A DNA stretch of 24,326 nt. Origin: a virus. Below are positions 1 through 5,938 of this stretch, piece by piece (the stretch's first letter is position 1; each line of letters opens with the position of its first letter). The DNA is taken from positions 1 to 24,326 of IMG/VR virus record IMGVR_UViG_3300037585_002108; one strand, given 5' to 3'. The notes beneath the pieces were generated by a model, which was not told the DNA's origin, ran no database searches, and saw nothing but the letters and a program-made list of their open reading frames with translations. The position numbers were made by a program, and so were the translations under genes.

Positions 1-169
1 TATCATCAAGCTGTTGAATGTAATTGTCCAAAACATCGTTGCTGTTTGCCAAGGCTTGAGCCTCTTGCAGTTTTTGTGCGTGGCGAATGCACTCATGCAG
101 CCGTCCGCGTAAATCCATAGCAATCATCTGATCGTTTTGGATGTCTAGCGTTTCATTGTAGCGTATCAT
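1..169 (-). CDS. Hypothetical small phage protein, 3' end outside window
   Basis: An open frame on the minus strand begins at ATG 169-167 and stays open to the window edge, giving 56 residues without a stop. The start overlaps the stop of the upstream gene as ATGA, so the two genes are probably translationally coupled. The visible part is hydrophilic and likely helical, with Gln and Asn richness and no recognisable motif. It would be the second gene of the cassette driven by the promoter at 346-379. The function is unknown and the true length cannot be judged. Confidence 0.6.
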   Translation of the reverse strand, partial: MIRYNETLDIQNDQMIAMDLRGRLHECIRHAQKLQEAQALANSNDVLDNYIQQLDD

Positions 170-330
170 TTTGCTTCCTTTGTGGTTGGGTATAAAAAGT
201 CTTGTGCCTCTTGCGCTTGCCTGATTGACCATTGCCCCATGCTCTCAGGTTCGCAACGGCGGCACGTTTCCGCGACAGTTACCCATTTGTCGCCGCGAAG
301 TTCTTCGTATGTTTTGCAAGTGCAGTTCAT
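166..330 (-). CDS. Small cysteine-containing protein, 54 aa
   Basis: ATG 330-328 follows an AGGGG-type ribosome binding site and lies just downstream of the promoter/operator at 346-379. A longer frame reaching back to 471 would run through that promoter and the terminator at 395-433, so the short start is preferred. The protein has a CTC pair near the N-terminus (C3, C5) and a CRRC pair (C23, C26), a spacing that could bind one zinc ion. No family is recognised. It is the first gene of a two-gene cassette, coupled to the next by an ATGA overlap. A zinc-ribbon-like role is only inference from the cysteines. Confidence 0.6.
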   Translation of the reverse strand: MNCTCKTYEELRGDKWVTVAETCRRCEPESMGQWSIRQAQEAQDFLYPTTKEAK

Positions 331-345
331 TGGTTTTCCCCTTTG

Positions 346-379
346 CCCCAAAATGGGGTAGTAGTTGCCGATTGTCAAC
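346..379 (-). promoter_or_regulatory. Promoter/operator copy 1 (minus strand)
   Basis: Reading the minus strand, TTGACA (378-373) is followed after 17 bases by CATTTT (355-350). The -10 lies inside the palindrome CCCCAAAATGGGG (346-358). The -35 lies inside a second inverted repeat, TTGCCGATTGTCAA on the plus strand (365-378). The arrangement matches the copies at 759-792, 10178-10211 and 19807-19840, so it is a reused promoter/operator unit. It drives the genes at 330 and 169. Confidence 0.6.
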
Positions 380-394
380 CCGCTAAAATAAAAA

Positions 395-442
395 AAACGT
401 ATTAGGCCGCGATTTTTGCCACCTAATACGTTTATTTTTAGC
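395..442 (-). terminator. Rho-independent terminator after the 438-698 gene
   Basis: A perfect 12-base-pair stem (395-406 with 422-433) encloses a 15-base loop. On the minus strand it is followed directly by a run of seven T then ATTTT, the classical intrinsic terminator form. It separates the 438-698 gene from the next promoter at 346-379, only about 16 bases further on. A weaker T-rich stretch on the plus side means some bidirectional action is possible. Its right side overlaps the last codons of the 438-698 gene. Confidence 0.75.
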
Positions 443-698
443 CCCAGACCCCCGACGCCCATTCTGGGCAATTGCGAGGATCATAGCCGAACCCTAACGT
501 ATTCATTGCGAAATCTACGGCGTTTTTTACGCTTGATGCCACGCAGATGTTTTCAAGCTCTCGAACCAAACACTTATGATCCGCTAATTCTAGGAGGTCT
601 TTTGCCGCTTCCGCATCGCTTTGGCTTATGAAGTAAAGTGTAAGCGAGTTGATGTTTTCGTTTGTGGATTCATAGAAAGTTGTTTCCAATGCAAACAT
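438..698 (-). CDS. Hypothetical protein, 86 aa
   Basis: ATG 698-696 is preceded by a strong AGGAGC ribosome binding site and lies about 60 bases downstream of the promoter/operator at 759-792. The frame ends at the terminator at 395-442, so this is a single-gene transcription unit. The protein is mildly acidic, with a probable beta-alpha N-terminal part (residues 1-40) and a C-terminal segment rich in Gly, Pro and Trp. No conserved motif or family was recognised. Its own promoter of the same type as the amidoligase cassette suggests a regulated accessory protein rather than a core one. Confidence 0.65.
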   Translation of the reverse strand: MFALETTFYESTNENINSLTLYFISQSDAEAAKDLLELADHKCLVRELENICVASSVKNAVDFAMNTLGFGYDPRNCPEWASGVWG

Positions 699-758
699 AG
701 TTTTGCTCCTTTGTGGGTTAAGTTGTCAAATAACGTAAGGGACTTCAGCCACCCCTTA

Positions 759-792
759 CCCCAATATGGGGCATAAGTTGACAAGTGTCAAC
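759..792 (-). promoter_or_regulatory. Promoter/operator copy 2 (minus strand)
   Basis: On the minus strand, TTGACA (791-786), 17 bases, CATATT (768-763). The -10 is embedded in the perfect palindrome CCCCAATATGGGG (759-771) and the -35 in the near-perfect inverted repeat GTTGACAAGTGTCAAC (777-792). It is the best formed of the four copies and sits just upstream of the gene starting at 698. It lies immediately downstream of the terminator at 811-845, so transcription is reset here. Confidence 0.65.
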
Positions 793-810
793 CCCTAAAA
801 ATAATTAAAT

Positions 811-845
811 AAAAAAGGGGTAACAACTGGCTCTAGTTGTTACCC
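811..845 (-). terminator. Rho-independent terminator of the recombination operon
   Basis: An 11-base-pair stem, GGGTAACAACT (818-828) with AGTTGTTACCC (835-845), has a 6-base loop. On the minus strand it is followed by C and then TTTTTT (816-811). It closes the long minus-strand operon that starts at 5199 and lies 25 bases past the stop of the small frame at 871-978. Confidence 0.75.
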
Positions 846-870
846 TAATTTTCAATAATAGTGCTTGATC

Positions 871-978
871 TCAGAAACTGTCTTGATAGATTAAGGCGGG
901 GGCGTATTGCGCGGTTTGCTGCGTTGGGTTTGAGCTACCAAAATGCGCCACATTTTCAACTTTTACTAGCGCCCCCAC
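871..978 (-). CDS. Possible 35-aa protein with GTG start, overlapping the gene upstream
   Basis: A GTG at 978-976 is preceded, after 8 bases, by AGAGGA, a good ribosome binding site located inside the end of the 956-1198 gene. The frame runs 35 codons in +1 relative to that gene and stops at 873-871, just before the terminator at 811-845. Ala, Gln and Ser richness and the aromatic C-terminus look protein-like. No family is recognised. It fills a stretch that would otherwise be an unusually long untranslated tail. It could be chance, because the frame is short and the start is not ATG. Confidence 0.4.
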   Translation of the reverse strand: MGALVKVENVAHFGSSNPTQQTAQYAPALIYQDSF

Positions 979-1198
979 GAAACAATTCCTCTAATTTTTT
1001 GTCCTTAAAGGTCATCTGAGAGTTCTCTTCTAATTCAGAAAATGCTAAAAGTATTGCGCCAACTGTAGATAAGTCTTGCTTGTATATTGTCGCCACCCCA
1101 GAAAAGAAGGCCAACAAATCTGATAGATTCATATCTTGTGGAAGCTCCTCAACAGCCCTGTCAAATTGCACAAAATATTTGTGGTTTTCTTCAGTCAT
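956..1198 (-). CDS. Hypothetical acidic protein, 80 aa
   Basis: ATG 1198-1196 overlaps the stop of the upstream gene as ATGA and has an AAGGAG ribosome binding site. The protein is acidic and apparently all-helical, with a hydrophobic helix around residues 24-50. It has no cysteines or recognisable catalytic motif. It is at or near the end of the recombination operon. No family is recognised. Confidence 0.65.
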   Translation of the reverse strand: MTEENHKYFVQFDRAVEELPQDMNLSDLLAFFSGVATIYKQDLSTVGAILLAFSELEENSQMTFKDKKLEELFRGGASKS

Positions 1199-1404
1199 TT
1201 CACAACTCCTTTTAGCTCAACAGAATCGGTGAACCTGATGCAAGCATTGTGTTCAATCCAAACAGCCTCAAACATTTTTTGAAGCTCCAAAAGATCAGAG
1301 CGCTGTGGTGGTCGGTGGTTCTTGGCTGATTCTATCATGCGCTCAAGCTTCGTGTAAGCGATTGCGTATTGTTGTTGGAACTTATCTATCTTTGCGGTTT
1401 CCAT
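1195..1404 (-). CDS. Hypothetical helical protein, 69 aa
   Basis: ATG 1404-1402 follows directly after the stop of the upstream HTH gene, with a G-rich stretch as a possible ribosome binding site. The sequence is charged and predicted helical through most of its length (residues 5-30 and 36-55), consistent with a short coiled or helical-bundle protein. It is embedded in an operon of overlapping genes, which supports it being real. No family or function is recognised. Confidence 0.6.
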   Translation of the reverse strand: METAKIDKFQQQYAIAYTKLERMIESAKNHRPPQRSDLLELQKMFEAVWIEHNACIRFTDSVELKGVVK

Positions 1405-1599
1405 TTAGAACCCCCCCAAGCTGTCTATCATTTCATCCAGTGCCTTTTTGTCCCACACCAGTCTGCGCGTTGATATTTTGATTGGCGGCGGTAAGTCACC
1501 GCTGTTTTCTAATCTCTTAAACGTCCAAACACTGACACCAATATACGCCGCAGCTTCTTTGCGGGTCAGGCATCTTGGTTCTATTGATCCATCAGCCAT
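1405..1599 (-). CDS. AlpA/excisionase-like helix-turn-helix protein, 64 aa
   Basis: The protein has the layout of short MerR-superfamily winged HTH proteins (AlpA, phage excisionases). LTRKEAAAYIGVSVWTFKRL (residues 11-30) forms the helix-turn-helix, followed by a wing containing PPPIKI and a RLVW strand. Such proteins bind DNA as transcription or excision factors. ATG 1599-1597 has a GGGGAG ribosome binding site and lies inside the end of the upstream gene (19-base overlap). An excisionase role would imply a temperate phage, but no integrase is visible, so a plain transcription regulator is equally possible. Confidence 0.75.
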   Translation of the reverse strand: MADGSIEPRCLTRKEAAAYIGVSVWTFKRLENSGDLPPPIKISTRRLVWDKKALDEMIDSLGGF

Positions 1600-2015
1600 G
1601 CGTCATACTCCCCTTTTAAGTTGTTGAATGCAGCCAAAGCTTCATCATTGTTTTGAAGTTCAGCGCGGCTTTGTATGCCAAGGACAGACCGCAAGCCATC
1701 GGCAACGCTGTCACGGTCACCAATAGTTATTTCGCCTAGACCCATTTCCTCAACAAGAAATTGCGCGAATTTATCAGATTGGCACAACATTGCAGCAGAG
1801 CTTACCGCTGAACGGCGTGGTTGGTCGCTATTATCCACGGAGACCGCTTGTAACGCCGCTACAGCCACCCATTGCTCAATTGACGGGTTGGGAACCCCAA
1901 ACATGGTAATGGCGTTTTGTGCGGCCTCTAGCGGCACTTCTACGATTATCTGCGCGACCTTACGGCTTTTGATGATTTTGAAATCAGCATACGTTCCTTG
2001 TATCACTTTTTTCAT
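1581..2015 (-). CDS. Hypothetical phage protein, 144 aa
   Basis: ATG 2015-2013 overlaps the stop of the upstream repressor gene as ATGA. Residues 10-40 have a beta-rich pattern (KIIKSRKVAQIIVEVP) followed by an Ala-rich helical part. The segment VPNPSIEQWVAVAAL around residues 41-55 resembles hypothetical proteins I associate with alphaproteobacterial phages. That likeness is from memory and gives no function. It sits between two DNA-binding regulators in the recombination operon, so a role in early DNA metabolism is possible. Confidence 0.65.
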   Translation of the reverse strand: MKKVIQGTYADFKIIKSRKVAQIIVEVPLEAAQNAITMFGVPNPSIEQWVAVAALQAVSVDNSDQPRRSAVSSAAMLCQSDKFAQFLVEEMGLGEITIGDRDSVADGLRSVLGIQSRAELQNNDEALAAFNNLKGEYDAWLMDQ

Positions 2016-2320
2016 TTGTAGTACCCCTTATAGACTCTTTGGGTTCCATCAACAACGTGAAGATAAATGTTTAGGTTTAAGTCAACGGTTGTGTGTTCGC
2101 CGCCTAAACGCTGTGGCTCTTGTTCCAAATAAAAGTCATCAGGGTGCTTCCCTAGCGCGTTAGCCAACGGTTTTATAACGCTGAGTGGCGGGTTTACAAC
2201 TTCCTCTCGTTCATATTTGGATATTAAAGATTGGCTTACGCCGCTAATTTCAGACAGTTCTGATTGCGTCATTTCCGATTGCTGCCTTATTGCGCGTAAT
2301 TTTTTACCAGAAAATTTCAT
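2012..2320 (-). CDS. XRE-family repressor-like HTH protein, 102 aa
   Basis: Residues 6-60 form a Cro/CI-type HTH: an LRAIRQQSEMTQSELSEISG segment, then VSQSLISKYEREEV as recognition helix and linker, and a LANALGKHPDDFY closing helix. A short tail of about 40 residues rich in beta strand follows, possibly for dimerisation. There is no LexA-like cleavage domain. The start at 2320 is chosen because it has an AAAGGACG ribosome binding site and an ATGA overlap with the upstream stop. A longer frame to 2356 would invade the HNH gene. It is a candidate for the protein that binds the CCCC-N5-GGGG operators. Confidence 0.85.
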   Translation of the reverse strand: MKFSGKKLRAIRQQSEMTQSELSEISGVSQSLISKYEREEVVNPPLSVIKPLANALGKHPDDFYLEQEPQRLGGEHTTVDLNLNIYLHVVDGTQRVYKGYYK

Positions 2321-2643
2321 TGTGGCGTCCTTTTGTAATAAGGGCTGTTCAACCACAGCAATCTAGCTCTAAATCGCCCGTGGTTCTCATCTCCTGTTTC
2401 ATTAAGGAAGAATTTATATTCGCTTCCTGTTTCGTGTAGCTTTCTGTGGTGAGCGTGGCACAGGGGAATGGTATTATCATCCCCTGCCTTTAGACTCATG
2501 CCCCTAGAGCCACGCCAAGGCTTCAGCAAATGGTGCGCTTCTACCCCATAATCATTGCCGCAAATCATGCACGGCAATGACCTGACGTACTCTAAGTGCT
2601 TAAGATTGGTATAGCGCCTCAACCTGTTCGCCACCACCGCCAT
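2317..2643 (-). CDS. Putative HNH nuclease of the YbcO/DUF1364-DUF968 type, 108 aa
   Basis: The protein carries the pattern of lambdoid-prophage YbcO-like HNH proteins: LPCMICG (C25, C28), EAHHLL (H37, H38), an acidic GDDNTIPLC segment (C62) and HAHHRKLH (H65, H66, H70). The paired cysteines and histidines would bind zinc and form a beta-beta-alpha-metal nuclease site. Such genes sit in phage recombination regions and are thought to act on DNA structures. Here it lies in the operon with ERF, exonuclease and SSB-like genes, which supports that role. Start 2643 overlaps the upstream gene by 25 bases and its ribosome binding site is weak. Confidence 0.75.
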   Translation of the reverse strand: MAVVANRLRRYTNLKHLEYVRSLPCMICGNDYGVEAHHLLKPWRGSRGMSLKAGDDNTIPLCHAHHRKLHETGSEYKFFLNETGDENHGRFRARLLWLNSPYYKRTPQ

Positions 2644-2843
2644 TGAGACTCAGCAACTTGACGCTGCGACCCTTTAAAGTCGTAATTTCTTTTGGCGTAG
2701 TTAATGCAGTTATCTAGCTCCTTTTTGCTTTCAAACAGTACGCTGTCACCGACTTCCATTCTTGCAAGCACGGCATACTTATCGAAGTGCTTGTTTGAGC
2801 GTATTGGCGGCATTGGAATATTTTTTTCGATTTTAAGATTCAT
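2619..2843 (-). CDS. Hypothetical basic protein, 74 aa
   Basis: ATG 2843-2841 is preceded by AAGGAAA. The protein is basic. Its central part resembles small phage proteins with the pattern VGDSVLFESKKELDNCINYA (residues 32-51), followed by a basic helix and a Trp-rich end (QWRWWRTG). That end could contact nucleic acid or aid packing. It overlaps both neighbours in the recombination operon. The function is unknown. Confidence 0.65.
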   Translation of the reverse strand: MNLKIEKNIPMPPIRSNKHFDKYAVLARMEVGDSVLFESKKELDNCINYAKRNYDFKGSQRQVAESQWRWWRTG

Positions 2844-3021
2844 TTTGGTTTCCTTTTCTGTGAACCCAATCAGAAAGCTCTTCTCGCTTATTAATAGGTT
2901 CGAGGTTGTGTTTATCTGCTAACCGCCATGCGGCAGCGTTAGTTAAGCCGTCTTTAATTAGATCGTCCCCAATGAAAACAGACCATCCATTTTTGTCTTT
3001 GACAACTTTTACTTTGCCCAC
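2833..3021 (-). CDS. Hypothetical small protein, 62 aa, GTG start
   Basis: The frame starts at GTG 3021-3019 and overlaps the following gene by 11 bases. It opens with a short beta-hairpin-like part (KVKVVKDKNGWSVFIGDDL), followed by a helix containing NAAAWRLADKHN. No family is recognised with confidence. The ribosome binding site is weak, so it may be coupled to translation of the SSB-like gene, whose stop lies 9 bases upstream. Confidence 0.55.
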   Translation of the reverse strand: MGKVKVVKDKNGWSVFIGDDLIKDGLTNAAAWRLADKHNLEPINKREELSDWVHRKGNQNES

Positions 3022-3030
3022 TTTGGTAAC

Positions 3031-3435
3031 TTAAAATGGGATTTCGTCATCTTTGATGCTGTCAGTTGGTATTTGACCAACGGCATCAGAATTAGCAGGG
3101 TATGGGGATTTGTTCGTTGCCTCTGCTAATGATATGCTTGTGAACGGGTTTCCATTTTTGCTTTCCCGCTTTCTTCCCCAGATTTTCATTTCCAACCCAT
3201 CTTTTAGATTGGAAATATTGCCTGACATGTCAGCATCATTTTCGTTCCGTTTTTCGTTGGGGAATACTACCCCGACCTTTTGGAACACCTCAAAGATCGT
3301 TTTGCCAGATCGTGTTTTGCTTTGAACGATAGCCATATATTCATCATTACCATTGATGTTTACTGGGCCACTTCGCAGAAGCTTTTGATTTTCGGCGTTA
3401 AACAATGCGCCTGAGTTTGTGTTATCGTATTCCAT
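3031..3435 (-). CDS. SSB-like protein with acidic DDEIPF tail, 134 aa
   Basis: ATG 3435-3433 has a GAGGT ribosome binding site. The C-terminus is DDEIPF, nearly identical to the DDDIPF tip by which bacterial SSB recruits repair and replication partners. A low-complexity linker (about residues 105-128) precedes it, as in SSB. The N-terminal two thirds look beta-rich, with alternating hydrophobic strands compatible with an OB fold, but do not closely match canonical SSB. Its place directly beside ERF and an exonuclease fits a single-strand DNA-binding accessory of phage recombination. The tail is seen directly; the OB fold is inference. Confidence 0.65.
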   Translation of the reverse strand: MEYDNTNSGALFNAENQKLLRSGPVNINGNDEYMAIVQSKTRSGKTIFEVFQKVGVVFPNEKRNENDADMSGNISNLKDGLEMKIWGRKRESKNGNPFTSISLAEATNKSPYPANSDAVGQIPTDSIKDDEIPF

Positions 3436-3445
3436 TTTTACCTCA

Positions 3446-3712
3446 CTAAATTAAAAGATTTTGTGCTTCTGCGCCATCGGGCGCAAAGGTTATGTCAATC
3501 AGTTGGTAATCCTTACCGCCTGTTTTTGATTTAAATTTTTGCGATCTTACCCCGTGTTGTAGAATTTTCTCGCAGCCATCCTTATCAACCGTCATTTTTT
3601 TGGACGAGTGAATTATGACAAGGCCACCCTTCTTAATGGCTGACTCAATTTCGTAGTCGCGCACAGAAACGTATTTGCCTTGCCACAGCTTCTTGACCTT
3701 CTTTACTCTCAT
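3446..3712 (-). CDS. Hypothetical basic protein, 88 aa
   Basis: ATG 3712-3710 overlaps the stop of the ERF gene as ATGA and has an AGGAG ribosome binding site. The protein is strongly basic over residues 1-75 and seems mainly beta: KYVSVRDYEI, GGLVIIHSSKKMTV and KDYQLIDITFAP. It sits between the ERF annealing protein and the SSB-like protein, so a DNA-binding accessory role is plausible. No family is recognised. Confidence 0.65.
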   Translation of the reverse strand: MRVKKVKKLWQGKYVSVRDYEIESAIKKGGLVIIHSSKKMTVDKDGCEKILQHGVRSQKFKSKTGGKDYQLIDITFAPDGAEAQNLLI

Positions 3713-4440
3713 GCCGCATCTCCTGATATTTTCTGGATGCTATTCAAGGATGCCAACAATGCAGCCCGTGACTTATCTGTTAAGCTTGCGTCATCTGAGA
3801 CATCTTTTTGTATTCTCAATATTTCACCCAAATTATAGTCATATAAGTTTGGCTTTGCTTTTATTGCTGATTTAATCAACGCACCCCAAGGGCGAATGTC
3901 AGTAAAAGATTGCTTAAGGGACATATCCTCATCAAACACCCGATACGGAGCGCCAGAATAATCAAAGTCAATTGTGCTATCTTGACCTTGCTTAGACGGC
4001 TTAGTTGAGTCAGCGTCATGAGAAGTGGCGATATGCTCAACCTCATGCGTCTCTGGCTCTTCATATTCGCCAGTTGGGATTTTAAACAAGGTTCGCATAA
4101 CAAACTTCTCAGCATAGCTTAACGCGCTTCCGCATGATTGCGCCCCTGTGTATTGAACGTAAACCGTGCGAGTGACTGCGCTTTCCCAAACCTCTCCGCT
4201 ATCGTGCATAATGTGAAAATCGAAGGTTGCTTTGTAAGTTTTCCCATCAGGCGATATTGAGGCGTCAGTTTCAGTGGGAACTATTACCAAGCCAGAAGCT
4301 GTGAGTAGCGGCCTTATTGCTCGGTAGTATGCGTCAATGCTGACGTATTTGTAGGATGCAAATTTGTTTTCGCTGTCATGCCCAAGTGACACGATACTAC
4401 GCTGCACATTTAGAAGTGCTTTGATAATCTTGGGTTTCAT
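3709..4440 (-). CDS. erf: ERF-family single-strand annealing protein, 243 aa
   Basis: Residues 30-125 carry the ERF superfamily pattern: YKYVSIDAYYRAIRPLL (30-46) near the N-terminus, then TGAQSCGSALSYAEKFVMRT (98-117) and LFKIPTGE (118-125). ERF proteins anneal complementary single strands during phage recombination and genome circularisation. The remaining 115 residues are acidic and variable, with a probable helical C-terminal part from residue 175. The gene lies directly downstream of a PD-(D/E)XK exonuclease, one base separating them, which is the usual exonuclease/annealing-protein pairing. The start has a GGAGAC ribosome binding site. Confidence 0.88.
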   Translation of the reverse strand: MKPKIIKALLNVQRSIVSLGHDSENKFASYKYVSIDAYYRAIRPLLTASGLVIVPTETDASISPDGKTYKATFDFHIMHDSGEVWESAVTRTVYVQYTGAQSCGSALSYAEKFVMRTLFKIPTGEYEEPETHEVEHIATSHDADSTKPSKQGQDSTIDFDYSGAPYRVFDEDMSLKQSFTDIRPWGALIKSAIKAKPNLYDYNLGEILRIQKDVSDDASLTDKSRAALLASLNSIQKISGDAA

Positions 4441-5199
4441 TTAGTCTCCTATCTGCCAAATATCTTTGGCGGCTAACTTCGTGGTTTCTCCCCAAATCCA
4501 GTGATCCAAATCAGGGAATACGCAACGACAACATTCAAAAATATCATCGCTGAATGATAGTGTTCTTTGCAAAGCGAGGGCGGCATTCTCCACCTCTGCT
4601 ATTCTTTGCTTAACATTCTTAACCTCAAACGGGGCAACTCCAGTTGTGCTTATATAATCAATCCAAGGCTCTCGCCCTGTGCCTACGGCGTATATTGATG
4701 CTTGCCTTGCGTGGGCGGAAGAAACCCCCGACATCTTACGGGCAACGGTTTTAACATCCCGAACCTTGTCAGCGTATAAAAGATCGAAGTACCCAATCCA
4801 CGGCACGGGTATATCGCCTATCTTGATTTTAACCTTGCCCTGCTCTTCCTTAAACTCATCGTTTATTGAGCGATAAAAGTCATGAGTGTGGATGACCATT
4901 TTTTCAATGTTGCTGCGCTCTTTTATAATTTTCTTTTCATCATGGGCATCAACGGCCTTTTTGGTTTGGCGGTCAAATTCCTCATGCGCGGCTTTAATAA
5001 GAGCGGATGCTTTAATTGTTTTATCGGCGGCTATTTGCGCGGCGATCCGATCAACCGCATTACCACGCCAAGCGGACGGCCCTGCGCCTTGATCGGTTAT
5101 TCCAGATATTTTTAACAGGCAAAGAGCGGGTTGCATGATCCACAAATTAATCGTGGAAGCGCTCAAATAATTTACTCCGTGTTTTTCAAAGGTGTTCAT
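4441..5199 (-). CDS. PD-(D/E)XK exonuclease (RecB/Cas4-like), 252 aa
   Basis: The motif order matches RecB-family nucleases: LSASTINLW (12-20) at the N-terminus, RGNAVDRIAA (45-54), PWIGYFDLLY with D139, then RDVKTV with D148 and K150, and QASIY (Q166, Y170) as the QxxxY motif. A Cys-containing segment (ECCRCVFPD) near the end recalls the Fe-S or structural cysteines of some relatives. The enzyme would resect double-strand ends to give 3' tails for the ERF protein. It is the first gene of the minus-strand recombination operon, with an AAAGGGG ribosome binding site and start at 5199. Its promoter should lie in 5205-5290 but no convincing one was identified. Confidence 0.8.
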   Translation of the reverse strand: MNTFEKHGVNYLSASTINLWIMQPALCLLKISGITDQGAGPSAWRGNAVDRIAAQIAADKTIKASALIKAAHEEFDRQTKKAVDAHDEKKIIKERSNIEKMVIHTHDFYRSINDEFKEEQGKVKIKIGDIPVPWIGYFDLLYADKVRDVKTVARKMSGVSSAHARQASIYAVGTGREPWIDYISTTGVAPFEVKNVKQRIAEVENAALALQRTLSFSDDIFECCRCVFPDLDHWIWGETTKLAAKDIWQIGD

Positions 5200-5262
5200 G
5201 TCAGCCCCTTTATGCTATCCTTTTGCTCCCGTATGCTTACCACGATCAAATAATATTGCAAC

Positions 5263-5304
5263 CCCCGAAATGGGGTTGTGTAAATTTTTATATGGCTGTA
5301 GATT
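5263..5304 (+). promoter_or_regulatory. Divergent control region: operator variant and plus-strand promoter
   Basis: The palindrome CCCCGAAATGGGG (5263-5275), extended to CAACCCC/GGGGTTG arms (5259-5278), is a variant of the CCCC-N5-GGGG element. It abuts a plus-strand promoter candidate, TTGTGT (5276-5281), 17 bases, TAGATT (5299-5304). A protein bound to the palindrome would cover the -35 and block the XRE, DUF1064 and replication genes. The TTGACA repeat seen in the minus-strand copies is missing here. The -10 and following bases (TAGATTGTC) recur at 19890-19898 upstream of the protease. Confidence 0.5.
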
Positions 5305-5335
5305 GTCAGATGATGAAAGAGCAAGAAATGCCGCC

Positions 5336-5545
5336 ATGTTGTTACGAGAGTATCTGAAAGAAAACCAAATATCAGTAGATGAATTTGCGGCGGCTATTGA
5401 GTGCAGCCGTGGTGCTGTTTTGAAGTGGCAGAGTGGGGAAAGATATCCACGGGTTCCTAAGCTTCTTGCCATCTCAAAAGAAACAAAGGGTGAGGTTACA
5501 GCTAATGACTTTGCGGCGCAACAAGTTCAACAACAAAAAAACTGA
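5336..5545 (+). CDS. Small XRE/Cro-like HTH regulator, 69 aa
   Basis: Residues 1-50 form a helix-turn-helix: LLREYLKENQISVDEFAAAI followed by CSRGAVLKWQSGERYPRVPK, the Cro/YdaS-like arrangement in which the SRGAVLKW helix reads DNA. It is the first gene right of the divergent control region, where Cro-type regulators usually sit. Start ATG 5336 is chosen because the frame's earlier ATG (5270) lies inside the operator/-35. The residues just before 5336 (LSDDERARNAA) look coding, so a TTG start at 5304 remains possible. It may compete with the 2012-2320 repressor for the operators. Confidence 0.7.
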   Translation: MLLREYLKENQISVDEFAAAIECSRGAVLKWQSGERYPRVPKLLAISKETKGEVTANDFAAQQVQQQKN

Positions 5546-5834
5546 GCTAGATGGCATAACCTTTGATTCAAAGAAGGAAGCGGCCAGATACCATTACTTG
5601 TCAATGATGCAACGAGCAGGGAACATCACCAAACTTGAAGTGCAGCCAAAAATCCCATTGATGGTCAACGGGAAAAAGTTGGGCCACTACATCGGTGATT
5701 TTCGTTATCTTGAAAATGGCGAAGTCATTCTGGAAGATGTAAAGTCAGTCGCCACGAAAACAGCCGTCTACAATTTAAAGAAAAAGATACTCGCAAGCTA
5801 TGATCCGCCTATCTTGATACGGGAAATAATGTAA
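5505..5834 (+). CDS. DUF1064 endonuclease-like protein, 109 aa
   Basis: The sequence follows the DUF1064 phage family closely: NKKTELDGITFDSKKEAARY (residues 9-28), LEVQPKIPL, then GDFRYLENGEVILEDVKSVA. The last holds the PD-(D/E)XK-type residues (D of GDF, then E and K of LEDVKS). The family is thought to be an endonuclease, possibly a junction resolvase. ATG 5505 has a GTGAGG ribosome binding site and overlaps the HTH gene by 41 bases. An upstream GTG (5433) is less likely because it adds 24 residues outside the usual family start. Its neighbours are replication genes. Confidence 0.8.
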   Translation: MTLRRNKFNNKKTELDGITFDSKKEAARYHYLSMMQRAGNITKLEVQPKIPLMVNGKKLGHYIGDFRYLENGEVILEDVKSVATKTAVYNLKKKILASYDPPILIREIM

Positions 5835-5850
5835 CCACAACATCTTGTGG
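5835..5850 (+). other. Short stem-loop between DUF1064 and replication genes
   Basis: CCACAA-CATC-TTGTGG directly follows the TAA of the DUF1064 gene. No T-run follows on the plus strand, so it is a weak candidate for a terminator or an RNA-processing site. The rest of 5851-5938 is AT-rich with no further signal recognised. Confidence 0.3.
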
Positions 5851-5938
5851 CAAGAAAAAAATTATAAAATTTTTGTTGCGCTAGTCGCCTTTGTTTGTAT
5901 TTTGGGAGAACCACAAAGCAAGCATAGGAGTAGAAATC

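Noticed and set aside
331-471. Upstream extension of the 166-330 gene
   Set aside because: It would run through a clear terminator and promoter/operator, and a good ribosome binding site supports the start at 330.
885-947. Alternative 20-codon ATG frame after the 956-1198 gene
   Set aside because: It has no good ribosome binding site and a Pro/Arg-rich end; the GTG frame at 871-978 is better supported.
5270-5335. ATG 5270 as start of the small XRE gene
   Set aside because: It falls inside the operator and the proposed -35/-10 region and lacks a ribosome binding site, although the residues up to 5336 look coding.
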